Source: Polyangium sp. y55x31 (GTDB lineage: Bacteria; Myxococcota_A; Polyangia; Polyangiales; Polyangiaceae). From it: a DNA stretch of 64,000 nucleotides. Location of the stretch: contig NZ_JARZHG010000014.1 of the NCBI RefSeq assembly GCF_029946505.1, positions 1-64,000 on the forward strand. Reading direction: 5' to 3'. Below, piece after piece: positions 39,362-48,027 of this stretch. The stretch's first letter is position 1. Every line of letters starts with the position of its first letter. Both the position numbers and the translations under genes were made by a program. The notes under the pieces are model-generated. The model was not told the DNA's origin and searched no databases. It was given only the letters and a program-made list of their open reading frames with translations.

Positions 39362-40593
39362 GCAACTCCATCGCTCCTGCGTCTTCGGGTACGCCGTCTT
39401 CCGGCGTCCCTCCTTCATGTATGCCCGTGGCCCTCAACATGAGGCTGACGGGCAACGAGGAGCAGGAGGTCACGCTCACGGGGACGCTGCGGCCGTTCGT
39501 CGCCGACGAGATGGCTTCGGTCCGCAGCTCGCTCGAGCAGGCGGCGCGCACGACGCGCGGCACGTTGTGCGTGAACTTGAAGCGCCTCAAGTACATGAAC
39601 AACGTCGCCTTCCTCGAGCTCAACCGCTTCGTGCGGTGGGTGGCGCATACGCGCCCCGGGCTCCGGGTGAAGTTCGTCATCTCCAGCGTCATTCCCTGGG
39701 CCGTCCGCAAGTTCCAGGTGATCGCGGAGCTTTACCCGTTCGTCACGATCGAGGTCTACGACAAGGCCTTCTATCCCATCCAGCAGGTGATCGAGGACGA
39801 CGACTTCATGAACGTCCTCCGCACCCAGCAGAAGATCATCTGGGAGCACGAGCGTGAAAAGCTCGCCTGGCATGGCCTTCGTCCTGGGCTGCGTATCGCC
39901 GACATCTGCTGCGGCCTCGGGGATTTCGCGATCCTCTTGCAGAGTGATTTCCGGCCGGAGTACCTCATCGGCGTCGACCACTCGAAGCCGTTCCTCCGGT
40001 ATGCCTGGCAACTCGTCTCGGACTTCGGCCTCGAGAACATCGAGTATCAATACGGCGACGCGGCCGCGCTGCTCTTGCCGGACAACTCGTTCGACTTCGT
40101 CTCTTGCCGGCTGTCGCTCCAGGTGTTCCACGAGCCCGATCACATCGTGAACGAGCTCTATCGCATCTGCCGTCCCGGGGGTCGGATCTACCTGACGAAC
40201 GAGATGATGTCCGGCGTGACGGGCTATCCGAACGAGGAGGTCATCCGGCACGGATACATTCGCTTCCTCGAGCTCTGCCGGCGGGTCGGTATGGATCTGG
40301 ATATCGGATTGAAGACCCGGACCATCCTGCACGAGGTGGGGCTCGAGGACATCAAGATATGCCTCCTCGGTATCACGAACATGAACACCGCGCCGCACGA
40401 CTTCGCCCGCGTGGTGGAGAGCTGGCTCCGCACCGCCAAGCAGATGGCGGCGACGGCGAACGCCGAGCCCGAGCTTTACGAGGACGTATCGGCCGGCCTC
40501 ACGGCGCATATCGAGGCCATTACCCGTGACAACGGCTTCGCCATGTGGCCCATCTTTGCGGGCTCCGGGCGGAAACCTTTCCGTACGTCATAG
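39358..40593 (+). CDS. STAS-like domain fused to a class I SAM-dependent methyltransferase
   Basis: 411 residues; the start overlaps the previous stop (ATGA). Residues ~25-150 form a STAS-type alpha/beta domain (V-T-L-T-G-T-L-R-P-F, L-C-V-N-L-K-R-L-K-Y-M-N-N-V-A-F-L-E-L). The normally phosphorylated Ser/Thr site is N-N-V here and cannot be phosphorylated. Residues ~170-350 are a Rossmann methyltransferase: motif I I-A-D-I-C-C-G-L-G-D-F, motif II L-I-G-V-D-H-S, motif IV D-F-V-S-C-R-L-S and motif V R-P-G-G-R-I-Y-L-T-N. I infer that the STAS part brings the enzyme to the partner-switching complex. The methyl acceptor is unknown; chemoreceptor or lipid methylation cannot be excluded. Confidence 0.8.
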   Translation: MSNSIAPASSGTPSSGVPPSCMPVALNMRLTGNEEQEVTLTGTLRPFVADEMASVRSSLEQAARTTRGTLCVNLKRLKYMNNVAFLELNRFVRWVAHTRPGLRVKFVISSVIPWAVRKFQVIAELYPFVTIEVYDKAFYPIQQVIEDDDFMNVLRTQQKIIWEHEREKLAWHGLRPGLRIADICCGLGDFAILLQSDFRPEYLIGVDHSKPFLRYAWQLVSDFGLENIEYQYGDAAALLLPDNSFDFVSCRLSLQVFHEPDHIVNELYRICRPGGRIYLTNEMMSGVTGYPNEEVIRHGYIRFLELCRRVGMDLDIGLKTRTILHEVGLEDIKICLLGITNMNTAPHDFARVVESWLRTAKQMAATANAEPELYEDVSAGLTAHIEAITRDNGFAMWPIFAGSGRKPFRTS

Positions 40594-40792
40594 CAAGGGT
40601 GGTAATGGGATTCACGCGTCGGGTGTAAACCGTCGACTCTTTGGCGGAGACATCACGAGGCGAAGGCAGGAGAGGAAGCGAAGAGGTAGAGGCGTCTCCC
40701 TTCCGCACTCGATGTTTGGTGTGGCGGTCGGAGCGTAGACGGTTTAGCGTCGCAGGCTGTCTGGGCCACACGAGGCCGTTGCGAGGAGATGC

Positions 40793-43186
40793 GTGGACGT
40801 GTCGTCGGAAGCGCGTGGAACGAACAAGGGTGTGCGGCCCACTGGCCTGCTCGCACGGATGAGCAAGTTCAACACCAAGTTCATCCTGGTGACGGGCGTC
40901 AGCGTGCTGCTCGGCGCGATCCTCAACGTTCTCGTGGCGCGGCAGGGCATCCACAAGCTCAGCCGGGAGTCCACGAACGAGATCGAGCAGGGCCTCGATC
41001 AGGCGTACCGTGAGTATCTGACGAACCACCTGCGCGACACCGCGCAGCACACGAACAGCTCGCTCGCCCACGCCTACACCGACCTCGAGATCCTGGCCGA
41101 CATCGTGCAGTCGATGGTCGACCACGACGAGGATCTGACGCCGCTCTACGAGCAGGCGAAGACCCTGCCTTTCCTCCAGGACAAGCTCGTCTTCCACGAG
41201 AAGGGCGGCTGGTACGAGAACCAGAACGACGAGCCGACGGCCGTCGCGGCGTGGGGGTACCTCGGCGACAAGGAGAAGCGCGTCCTTTTGCCCGAGGCCC
41301 AGCGCGACATCGATCGCACGATCCTGCTCGACGTGGTGATGCCGTCGTTCAAGAACCGCGGCGCCGACAAGCTCCAGATCTATTTCGTTGGTCCTCCAAA
41401 GCATCCGTACGTGCGCCTCGCGCCCTGGGCCGACATGGCCGCGGAGTTCGATCGGACCTCGCCGGGCCACAACGACAAGAACTTCTACGAATTCTTCTTC
41501 ACGGGCCTGACGCAGGGCTGGGAGGCGTGGATCAAGGATCCCGGGGGCCTCGAGAAGCACAAGTCCCAGGTCACGTTCTGGCCGCCCTACGACGACGCGA
41601 GCGGCCAGGGGGGCAAGATCATGACGATCTTCCACCCCGTGTGGACCAAGGATCGCAAGGCGCTCGCGGGGGCGCTCGGCCTCGACCTCACGCTCACGCA
41701 GATCGTCAAGTACATCCAGGATGTGAAGCTCAAGGAGACGGGCTTCGCGTTCCTCACGCAGAGCGACGGCAACGTCCTCGCGGTGAGCGAGGAGGGCGCG
41801 AAGCGGCTCGGGCTCCAGGCGAAGGCGGAGCGCCAGGGGCTCGAGTACCTGAAGCGGGTTCTCAAGGACAGCAATGAGCCGCAGATCGCCTCGATCGAGC
41901 TGCCCAAGGACACGAAGGTCCAGTACCGCGACAACGTGCAGATCGCGGGCGAGCCGCACATCCTCGTCTTGCAGCGCCTGGCGCCCTTCAACATGGGCGG
42001 CGGCGGCGACAAGATCGTGGAGGACACCTGGACGATCGGCTTCGTCATCCCGAAGAGCGAGATTTACGCCTCGCTGACCAAGGCGCAGGCTGCGATCGAC
42101 ACGAGCCGCACGAGCATCCAGACGAGCCAGGCGTTCGTCTCGTTCGGCTCGATCCTGGTGCTCATGGCGGGCGTCTTCCTCGTCTCGCGGAAGATGACGG
42201 GCGCGCTCGTGGCGCTCTCCGAGGGCGCGACGCGCATGCGCCAGGGCGACTACGGGGTGCGCGTGGCCGTGACGAGCGAGGACGAGATCGGGCAGCTCAC
42301 GGGGGCCTTCAACGAGATGGCCGCCGAGATCCAGGCCCACACGAACAATCTCGAGGAGCTCGTCAAGGCTCGTACGGGCGAGCTCGAAGATGCGAACAAG
42401 GAGATCATGAGCCTCAACGCCCAGCTCGCGCAGGAGAACCTGCGGCTCGGCGCGGAGCTCAACGTGGCGCGGCAGCTCCAGCTCATGGTGCTCCCGCCCG
42501 CGCAGGAGCTGCAGGAGATCAAGGACCTCGACATCGCGGGGTACATGTCGCCCGCGGACGAGGTCGGCGGTGATTATTACGACGTGCTCCGCGGCAACGG
42601 CGTCATCAAGATCGGCATCGGCGACGTGACCGGGCACGGCCTCGAGAGCGGCGTGCTCATGCTGATGGTGCAGACCGCGGTTCGGACGCTGCTCGCCAGC
42701 AACGAGACCGATCCGACGCGGTTCCTCGGCATCGTCAACAAGGTCATCTACCAGAACATCCAGCGCATCAGCTCGGACAAGAACCTCACGCTATCGCTGA
42801 TGGACTACAGCGATGGCAAGCTCCGGCTCACGGGGCAGCACGAAGAGGTCATCGTCGTGCGTGCGTCGGGCGAGCTCGAGCGTGTGGACACGACCGGTCT
42901 CGGGCTCCCGGTGGGCATGGACGAGGACATCACCGATTTCCTCTCCAACACCGAGATCGATCTGGCGTCGGGGGACGTCGTCGTTCTCTTCACGGACGGG
43001 GTGACGGAGGCGGAGCGTACCGACACGGCGCAGTACGGTGTCGAGCGGCTATGCGAGATCGTCTCTCAGAACCACAAGAAGACGTCGCAGGAGATCAAGG
43101 ACGCGATCATCGAAGACCTGATGAACCACATCGGAACCAACAAGGTCTACGATGACATCACCGTGTTGGTCATCAAGAGGCTATGA
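40793..43186 (+). CDS. SpoIIE/PP2C phosphatase with dCache and HAMP domains (SiaA/RsbU type)
   Basis: 797 residues from the GTG at 40793, which has GAGGAG four bases before it. The N-terminal helix (~25-45) and a second helix (~440-460) enclose a periplasmic dCache-like sensor with alpha-helical start and W-G-Y-L-G-D-K strands. A HAMP domain (~460-515) and coiled coil (E-L-E-D-A-N-K-E-I-M-S-L) lead to the PPM/SpoIIE domain with E-V-G-G-D-Y-Y-D, I-G-D-V-T-G-H-G-L-E-S-G and L-F-T-D-G-V-T-E-A: all metal-binding aspartates are present. It should dephosphorylate a STAS-domain antagonist in response to a small extracellular ligand, as SiaA does. Confidence 0.9.
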   Translation: MDVSSEARGTNKGVRPTGLLARMSKFNTKFILVTGVSVLLGAILNVLVARQGIHKLSRESTNEIEQGLDQAYREYLTNHLRDTAQHTNSSLAHAYTDLEILADIVQSMVDHDEDLTPLYEQAKTLPFLQDKLVFHEKGGWYENQNDEPTAVAAWGYLGDKEKRVLLPEAQRDIDRTILLDVVMPSFKNRGADKLQIYFVGPPKHPYVRLAPWADMAAEFDRTSPGHNDKNFYEFFFTGLTQGWEAWIKDPGGLEKHKSQVTFWPPYDDASGQGGKIMTIFHPVWTKDRKALAGALGLDLTLTQIVKYIQDVKLKETGFAFLTQSDGNVLAVSEEGAKRLGLQAKAERQGLEYLKRVLKDSNEPQIASIELPKDTKVQYRDNVQIAGEPHILVLQRLAPFNMGGGGDKIVEDTWTIGFVIPKSEIYASLTKAQAAIDTSRTSIQTSQAFVSFGSILVLMAGVFLVSRKMTGALVALSEGATRMRQGDYGVRVAVTSEDEIGQLTGAFNEMAAEIQAHTNNLEELVKARTGELEDANKEIMSLNAQLAQENLRLGAELNVARQLQLMVLPPAQELQEIKDLDIAGYMSPADEVGGDYYDVLRGNGVIKIGIGDVTGHGLESGVLMLMVQTAVRTLLASNETDPTRFLGIVNKVIYQNIQRISSDKNLTLSLMDYSDGKLRLTGQHEEVIVVRASGELERVDTTGLGLPVGMDEDITDFLSNTEIDLASGDVVVLFTDGVTEAERTDTAQYGVERLCEIVSQNHKKTSQEIKDAIIEDLMNHIGTNKVYDDITVLVIKRL

Positions 43187-43208
43187 CGCGTAGGAGACCG
43201 GCAACACT

Positions 43209-44126
43209 ATGAGTGAGATCATTGGCGTCTATTCGCTGGACGATTCGTTCAGCGAGCACATGTCGTTGACCCTGTACCCGGATTCGTTCGCGGTGCGGTG
43301 GAGCCTCTGCAACCTCACGGCGAACTTCATGGCGGAGTACTTCGCCGAGCTCTTTCCGGACGCGGACAACGACGGGAAGCTCATCAGCCGGGCGGAGGTC
43401 AGCGGCGCGGTGAGCTACGTGCTCAACGAGCTCGTGGAGAACGCCGTCAAGTTCAATCGCAGCGGTGACATCAACGTCACGGTTGGGATTGGCAAGGAAG
43501 ATCTGGTGTGCCTGGTGAGCAACCACATCGCCAATGGCGAGGTTCCTCCGCTGCGGGAGAAGCTGCTCGAGCTCTCGCGCGAGGACCCGGGGGAGCTCTT
43601 GCGCCGCCAGGCCGAGGCGAACGCGGAGGACGTCGAGGCGACGGGCTCCGGGCTCGGGTATCTCATCATCATGAGCGATTATGGCGTGAGCCTGGGGTGG
43701 AAGCTCGATCCGGTCTCAGCGCAGAACACTTGCATCAGGACGATGGCGCGGCTGCCCATCTTGAAGGAAAGGGCTAGAATGGAAATCAAAGGTGGAAACT
43801 ATCGAGTCTGGTACGACCCCGCGGAGGTCACGGTCTACTTCGAGGGCATCTTGCGCCTCGGCGGGCCGCAGGAATACCAGCCGATCGAGGATCTCCTCGA
43901 GAAGGTCCTCCTGGGCAATGCGAAGTCGATCACGATCGACATGCGCACGCTGAACTTCCTGAACAGCTCTGGCATCAACGTGCTCTACAAGTTCGCGATT
44001 GCCATGCGGAAGAAGGGCGATGTGCAGCTCGTCGTCCGGGGCTCGAAGGCGATTCCGTGGCAGGGCAAGTCGCTCCCGAACCTGAAGAAGTTCAACCAGA
44101 ACTTCGAGATGATTTTCTGTGACTGA
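43209..44126 (+). CDS. Fused slr1658-type ATPase and slr1659-type STAS regulator
   Basis: 305 residues. Residues 1-185 are a GHKL ATPase of slr1658 superfamily type, with the N-box L-N-E-L-V-E-N-A-V-K-F-N and the lid G-S-G-L-G-Y-L. From residue 191 the frame continues without break into a complete slr1659-like STAS protein (MEIKGGNYRVWYDP... F-L-N-S-S-G-I-N-V-L... P-W-Q-G-K-S-L) with a phosphorylatable Ser pair. In cyanobacteria these are separate neighbouring genes. Here an internal ATG at 43779 still has GGAAAGGG five bases upstream, so the STAS part may also be made on its own. It is likely the kinase-antagonist pair of the switch. Confidence 0.8.
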   Translation: MSEIIGVYSLDDSFSEHMSLTLYPDSFAVRWSLCNLTANFMAEYFAELFPDADNDGKLISRAEVSGAVSYVLNELVENAVKFNRSGDINVTVGIGKEDLVCLVSNHIANGEVPPLREKLLELSREDPGELLRRQAEANAEDVEATGSGLGYLIIMSDYGVSLGWKLDPVSAQNTCIRTMARLPILKERARMEIKGGNYRVWYDPAEVTVYFEGILRLGGPQEYQPIEDLLEKVLLGNAKSITIDMRTLNFLNSSGINVLYKFAIAMRKKGDVQLVVRGSKAIPWQGKSLPNLKKFNQNFEMIFCD

Positions 44127-44174
44127 TAGGAGAGGGGAACGTAGGGCGCCCGCGGCGGAGGATTTCTTCGAACG

Positions 44175-45164
44175 ATGACCGCATCGAAGGACAGCTCGTC
44201 GGATCCGGTGGCCGAAGGTCGGTCGGAGCAGACGGATCTCGAAGCCGTCAAGGCGCTCCTATCGGACGACGCTGCTTGCAAGGCTTTGCTCGCGCGCGAG
44301 GGTGGGGCTCTCGAGCTCCTTGCCCGCTGTCGGGGCCTGGTCGAGCAATGCGAGCGTCTCCGGGCCGACATCGACGAGATGTCCGTTGTGCACGAGCTCA
44401 CGCTCGAGCATGCGACGCGCATCGAGAACGAACTCGAGCTTCAGAACCGCATCGTGAGCGAGGACCTCGAGGTCGCCCGAGGGATCCAGCAGGCGCTCTT
44501 GCCAGACCCGTCGATGCTCTCCGCGGAGCTGGAAATCGCCATCTACCACAAGCAGCTCGCGGAGGTTGGAGGAGATTACTACGACTTTTCCCAGCTACCC
44601 GGGGAACGCTTCGCGGTCAGCGTGTTCGACATTTCCGGTCACGGGGTGTCGTCGGCGCTCATCATGTCCTTCTTGAAGGCGCAGATCGAGAATGCGACGC
44701 GGCGTTCCGACAGCCCGAGCGCGATCGTGGATTGGGTCAACCGTGCGTCGTATGCCTTCCTCCGCGGAGTGAGGCGGTATGCCACGGTGAACTTCGTGAT
44801 GTTCAGCGATCGGTTCATCCGTTACGTCTCTGGCGGCGGATATGGGCTCCTGGTCCGGCACGGGATGCAGCGAACGTTCAACAGGGTGGGCAATTACATC
44901 GGTTTGAGGACCAAGCCGTTCCGTGAGTTCGAGCTGCCGTTCGAGCAGGGAGACGTTCTGGCGCTGTACACGGACGGTATGGTCGAGGCTTTAGATGCAG
45001 AGGGAAAGGGTTATACCGTGCAACGTCTCAACGACATCATCGCGCGGCATAGCGAAGAACCCGTCCAGGATATCCTGAAGAGATGTGTAGACGATTATAC
45101 GTCCTTCAGGGCCGAGGACATCGACGACATCACGCTCCTCATCATGCGAAGGTGCGCTAAATGA
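44175..45164 (+). CDS. SpoIIE/PP2C phosphatase, soluble RsbU-like
   Basis: 329 residues with no membrane segment. An N-terminal ~90-residue helical/coiled-coil segment (R-L-R-A-D-I-D-E-M-S-V-V-H-E) is followed by Q-Q-A-L-L-P-D, E-V-G-G-D-Y-Y-D-F, F-D-I-S-G-H-G-V-S-S-A and L-Y-T-D-G-M-V-E-A, the metal-binding motifs of PPM phosphatases. It should act on Ser-phosphorylated STAS proteins in the same operon. Its TGA overlaps the ATG of the RsbW-like kinase gene. Two phosphatases in one operon imply two inputs, one membrane and one cytoplasmic. Confidence 0.88.
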   Translation: MTASKDSSSDPVAEGRSEQTDLEAVKALLSDDAACKALLAREGGALELLARCRGLVEQCERLRADIDEMSVVHELTLEHATRIENELELQNRIVSEDLEVARGIQQALLPDPSMLSAELEIAIYHKQLAEVGGDYYDFSQLPGERFAVSVFDISGHGVSSALIMSFLKAQIENATRRSDSPSAIVDWVNRASYAFLRGVRRYATVNFVMFSDRFIRYVSGGGYGLLVRHGMQRTFNRVGNYIGLRTKPFREFELPFEQGDVLALYTDGMVEALDAEGKGYTVQRLNDIIARHSEEPVQDILKRCVDDYTSFRAEDIDDITLLIMRRCAK

Positions 45165-45667
45165 GCGCCGGGGGCAACCGGACGCAGACGGCCGTCGGAG
45201 CGTCGATTTCCATCGCGCCGCTCGATCACGTGGCCGGAGACGTGGCAGGCCTGCTCGGGAACTTTCTCTTCGACCTTTTGGGGATGTTTTACCCGCGGCA
45301 GATCTGCTCGAAGGCGAACGTGGTCGTCATCGAGCTGGTCACCAACGTGATGGAGCACTGCTCGATCCGCGACGGCGCATTGCGCGTCGACCTCAAGATC
45401 GACGGCGACGAGCTCATGATCACCGTGGCGAATCCGGCCACGGAAGACGAGTTCAAAGCCGTGAGCGATCGCTTCACCATCATCGCCAACGCCGAGGACC
45501 CGAGGAAGCTCCTCGCGGATACGGTCTATCGCCGGCGTATCGACAAGGCAAAGGGAGGGCTCGGCCTCATGCGGCTCACTGCGGAGAGCAAGTTCAAGCT
45601 CACGGCCGAGTACGAGCAGGGGTTCCTCGTTGTCAAAGCGCTATTCCCGATGAGAGGTTTCGCATGA
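45161..45667 (+). CDS. RsbW-like serine kinase (HATPase) of the switch
   Basis: 168 residues; the ATG overlaps the previous stop. N-box V-V-V-I-E-L-V-T-N-V-M-E-H, D-box-like I-T-V-A-N-P-A and the lid G-G-L-G-L-M-R-L define an RsbW/SpoIIAB-type GHKL kinase. The N-terminus is short and lacks the sigma-binding helix seen in some RsbW, so its partner may not be a sigma factor. It is coupled by ATGA to the following STAS-type gene, its likely antagonist and substrate. Confidence 0.82.
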   Translation: MSAGGNRTQTAVGASISIAPLDHVAGDVAGLLGNFLFDLLGMFYPRQICSKANVVVIELVTNVMEHCSIRDGALRVDLKIDGDELMITVANPATEDEFKAVSDRFTIIANAEDPRKLLADTVYRRRIDKAKGGLGLMRLTAESKFKLTAEYEQGFLVVKALFPMRGFA

Positions 45668-46071
45668 AGGTCCTCACCTACGGTGAAATCATGGACGGCG
45701 GCCTGAGCGTGTTTCACTCGGTCGCGAAGCTCGATGATCATCACCTGATCCTGACGTTCGAGGGCGTCATCCGGGTGGACAACCCCTACCGCTACCTCCA
45801 CACGTACCTCGAGGAGCTCGCGAAGGTCCTCCCCCGGCAGTCCGTCACCGAGACGACGATGGACTTCGTCAAGATGCGCTTCTGCAACTCGAACGGGTTC
45901 TACGTCATCATGGATATCGTCGACGCGGTCTACAACCTCGTCCCCGGCCGCGTCACCGTGCGCCGTATCGCCGACGACGACTGGCAATGCGAGACCCTGC
46001 CCATCCTGCTCAACCTGAGCGAGGAGCACATTGCCGCGAGGACGAACTTCGAGGACGTCAAAGCGCCCTGA
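45664..46071 (+). CDS. STAS-like antagonist protein
   Basis: 135 residues, coupled by an ATGA overlap to the kinase gene. A beta strand L-I-L-T-F-E-G-V-I-R and M-R-F-C-N-S-N-G-F-Y-V-I-M-D-I-V around residue 80 place a Ser between Asn residues, as at the phosphorylation site of STAS anti-anti-sigma proteins. The C-terminal part (D-D-D-W-Q-C-E-T-L-P-I-L) differs from SpoIIAA. It is the last gene of the operon and likely the substrate of the RsbW-like kinase and of one SpoIIE phosphatase. Similarity to SiaC is not evident. Confidence 0.72.
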   Translation: MKVLTYGEIMDGGLSVFHSVAKLDDHHLILTFEGVIRVDNPYRYLHTYLEELAKVLPRQSVTETTMDFVKMRFCNSNGFYVIMDIVDAVYNLVPGRVTVRRIADDDWQCETLPILLNLSEEHIAARTNFEDVKAP

Positions 46072-46123
46072 GCGCCCGACCGACCGCCCGCTCGTCTTCG
46101 AGCCCTGTCCGCCTCCCCGTCAT

Positions 46124-46141
46124 CCGTTTTTGCTCAAACGG
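46124..46141 (+). terminator. Weak candidate terminator
   Basis: CCGTTT-TTGCTC-AAACGG is a perfect 6-bp inverted repeat 52 bases after the last gene of the partner-switching operon. The stem is short and there is no clear U-tract. Confidence 0.3.
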
Positions 46142-46253
46142 AACTCCGTCTTATCCATCTCACGTCGGATCTCTGCTCACGCCGGGCCGCCATTCCTCCA
46201 GAATCGCGCGCACGCGAGATCCGTAGTACGTTCTTTCCGACCGCCTGATCATC

Positions 46254-47816
46254 GTGGAGTTCAGAGGTACGGCATTGGACCGCTCCGACGCGCTTTCGGC
46301 ACGTGCGGCGTGGAGACGTTACACGGTGGCGCTTCTCTCGGCCGGGCTCGGGCTGGGCGCGCGAGCATTGCTGACGCCGGTGGTCGGCAATGCCGTCCCG
46401 TTCATCACGATGTTCCCCGCCGTGGTGCTGAGCGGCTGGTATGGAGGATTCCGCGCCGGAATGCTCACCACGCTCGTCGGCGGCTCCAGCGTTGCCTGGT
46501 TTTTCCTTCGATACGATTACCCGTCCGTCGGCGGCTCGGTCGAAAAGGTCACGAGCCTCGTCGTTTTTCTCCTGATGGGCTTGCTCATCAGCTGGCTCAC
46601 GAACGAGCGCAACGTGGCCATTGCGCACCTGCGCGAGGCCCACGAGAAGGAGCGCATGGCGCGGCAACGCGCCGAAGAGTCGAAAGCGCGCGAGGAGGCG
46701 CTGCGTAGCCAGGCCGAGGCCGCCAACCTCGCAAAGGACGGGTTCCTGGCGATGCTCGGGCACGAGCTCCGCAACCCGCTCGCCCCGATGGTCACGGCCC
46801 TCGAGCTGATCCGCATGCGCAGCGGCGGAGAGCTCGGCCGCCCCGAGCAGGTGATCCAGCGGCAAGTACATCACCTCGGGCGGATGGTCGACGATCTGCT
46901 CGACGTCTCGCGCGTCGCGCGTGGGCTCATTTCGCTGTCGAAGCGGCCTACGGAGCTCGAGCCGATCATCACGCGCGCGCTCGAGATGGCGAGCCCGCTG
47001 CTCGAAAAACGTCGCCACCATGTGACCGTGAACGTGCCGAAGACCGGGCTCGCGCTGTACGCGGATCCCGACAGGCTCGCGCAGGTCTTCGCGAACCTGT
47101 TCACGAACGCGGCGAAGTACACCGATCCCGGCGGGACCGTCGAGGTCTCGGCCGAGCGGCGTGATGGCACGATCGTGGCCACGGTGCATGACACGGGCGT
47201 GGGCATGAGCCCGGAGCTGCTCGCGCGGGTGTTCGAGCCGTTCGTGCAAGGCGCGCAGAGCATGGAGCGCAGCGCGGGCGGGCTCGGCATCGGCCTTACG
47301 CTCGTGAAGAGTCTGGTGTCGCTGCACGGCGGCGAGGTCGCGGCGCGCAGCGAAGGCGTAGGTCGCGGCAGCACGATCGAGGTGCGACTGCCGGCGCTCG
47401 ATCGCGCGTCGCTGCCCGTCGTCGAGGAGGCGAGCGCGCCCGCGTCGGCGTTCCCTGCGCATCGCGTGCTCGTCGTCGACGACAACGAGGACGCAGCGAC
47501 GCTGCTCGCGGACGTGATCCGCGCGCAAGGCTGGCCCGTGGCCGTGGCCTACGACGGACCGCAAGCGCTCTCGCTGCTCGAGTCGTTCGCGCCGGACATC
47601 GCGGTGCTCGACATCGGGCTGCCGGTGATGGACGGCTACGAGCTCGCCACGCGGATCCGCGAGCGGCTCGGGGCGCGGGCGCCACGCCTGCTCGCGGTGA
47701 CGGGGTACGGGCAGGAGGAGGACCGCAAGCACGCGAGCGAGGCGGGCTTTGCGCACCACCTCGTCAAGCCTGTGAGCACCGATGCGCTCCTCGCTGCGAT
47801 GAACGAGGGACGGTGA
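46254..47816 (+). CDS. Hybrid histidine kinase with DUF4118-like membrane domain and receiver
   Basis: 520 residues from the GTG at 46254. Four closely spaced hydrophobic helices (~22-120, with V-V-L-S-G-W-Y-G-G-F-R-A-G) resemble the DUF4118 region of KdpD. After a coiled coil comes the HisKA H-box M-L-G-H-E-L-R-N-P-L-A-P, N-box F-A-N-L-F-T-N-A-A-K-Y, G1 D-T-G-V-G-M and G2 G-G-L-G-I-G-L-T-L-V-K, so kinase activity should be complete. The C-terminal receiver has V-V-D-D-N-E-D, the phospho-acceptor in V-L-D-I-G-L-P-V-M-D-G, and a C-terminal Lys-Pro. No DNA-binding output is attached. It lies 182 bases downstream of the partner-switching operon. Confidence 0.9.
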   Translation: MEFRGTALDRSDALSARAAWRRYTVALLSAGLGLGARALLTPVVGNAVPFITMFPAVVLSGWYGGFRAGMLTTLVGGSSVAWFFLRYDYPSVGGSVEKVTSLVVFLLMGLLISWLTNERNVAIAHLREAHEKERMARQRAEESKAREEALRSQAEAANLAKDGFLAMLGHELRNPLAPMVTALELIRMRSGGELGRPEQVIQRQVHHLGRMVDDLLDVSRVARGLISLSKRPTELEPIITRALEMASPLLEKRRHHVTVNVPKTGLALYADPDRLAQVFANLFTNAAKYTDPGGTVEVSAERRDGTIVATVHDTGVGMSPELLARVFEPFVQGAQSMERSAGGLGIGLTLVKSLVSLHGGEVAARSEGVGRGSTIEVRLPALDRASLPVVEEASAPASAFPAHRVLVVDDNEDAATLLADVIRAQGWPVAVAYDGPQALSLLESFAPDIAVLDIGLPVMDGYELATRIRERLGARAPRLLAVTGYGQEEDRKHASEAGFAHHLVKPVSTDALLAAMNEGR

Positions 47817-47824
47817 TAACGCTG

Positions 47825-47898
47825 CGCGCCACAGTGGATTCGAACCACTGGCCTTCGGCTCCGGAGGCCGACGCTCTATCCAGCTGAGCTAGTGGCGC
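47825..47898 (-). tRNA. tRNA-Arg (anticodon CCG)
   Basis: The minus strand folds as a cloverleaf. Acceptor GCGCCAC pairs with GTGGCGC, the D arm contains GCTCAGCTGGATAGAGC, anticodon stem TCGGC/GCCGA encloses loop CTCCGGA with CCG in the middle, and the T arm is AGTGG-TTCGAAT-CCACT. CCG reads the arginine codon CGG, common in this GC-rich genome. The 3' CCA is not encoded. It stands alone between the histidine kinase and L,D-transpeptidase genes. Confidence 0.95.
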
Positions 47899-48027
47899 AC
47901 GCCGCGTTTTCGGACGCGGGGGCCAGCAACCTAGCGGGAAGTTTGCCCCTGCGCAAGCCCTTCGAACGTCGTTCGGGCCGAACCTCAAAACTTGGCCCTC
48001 TCGGCCGACATCCGGCATCCGGGCCCC

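Noticed and set aside
40626-40746. TAAACCGTCGAC and GTAGACGGTTTA as an inverted pair upstream of the SpoIIE gene
   Set aside because: The arms are imperfect (one mismatch in twelve) and about 97 bases apart. It could be chance, and no protein or element is implied.
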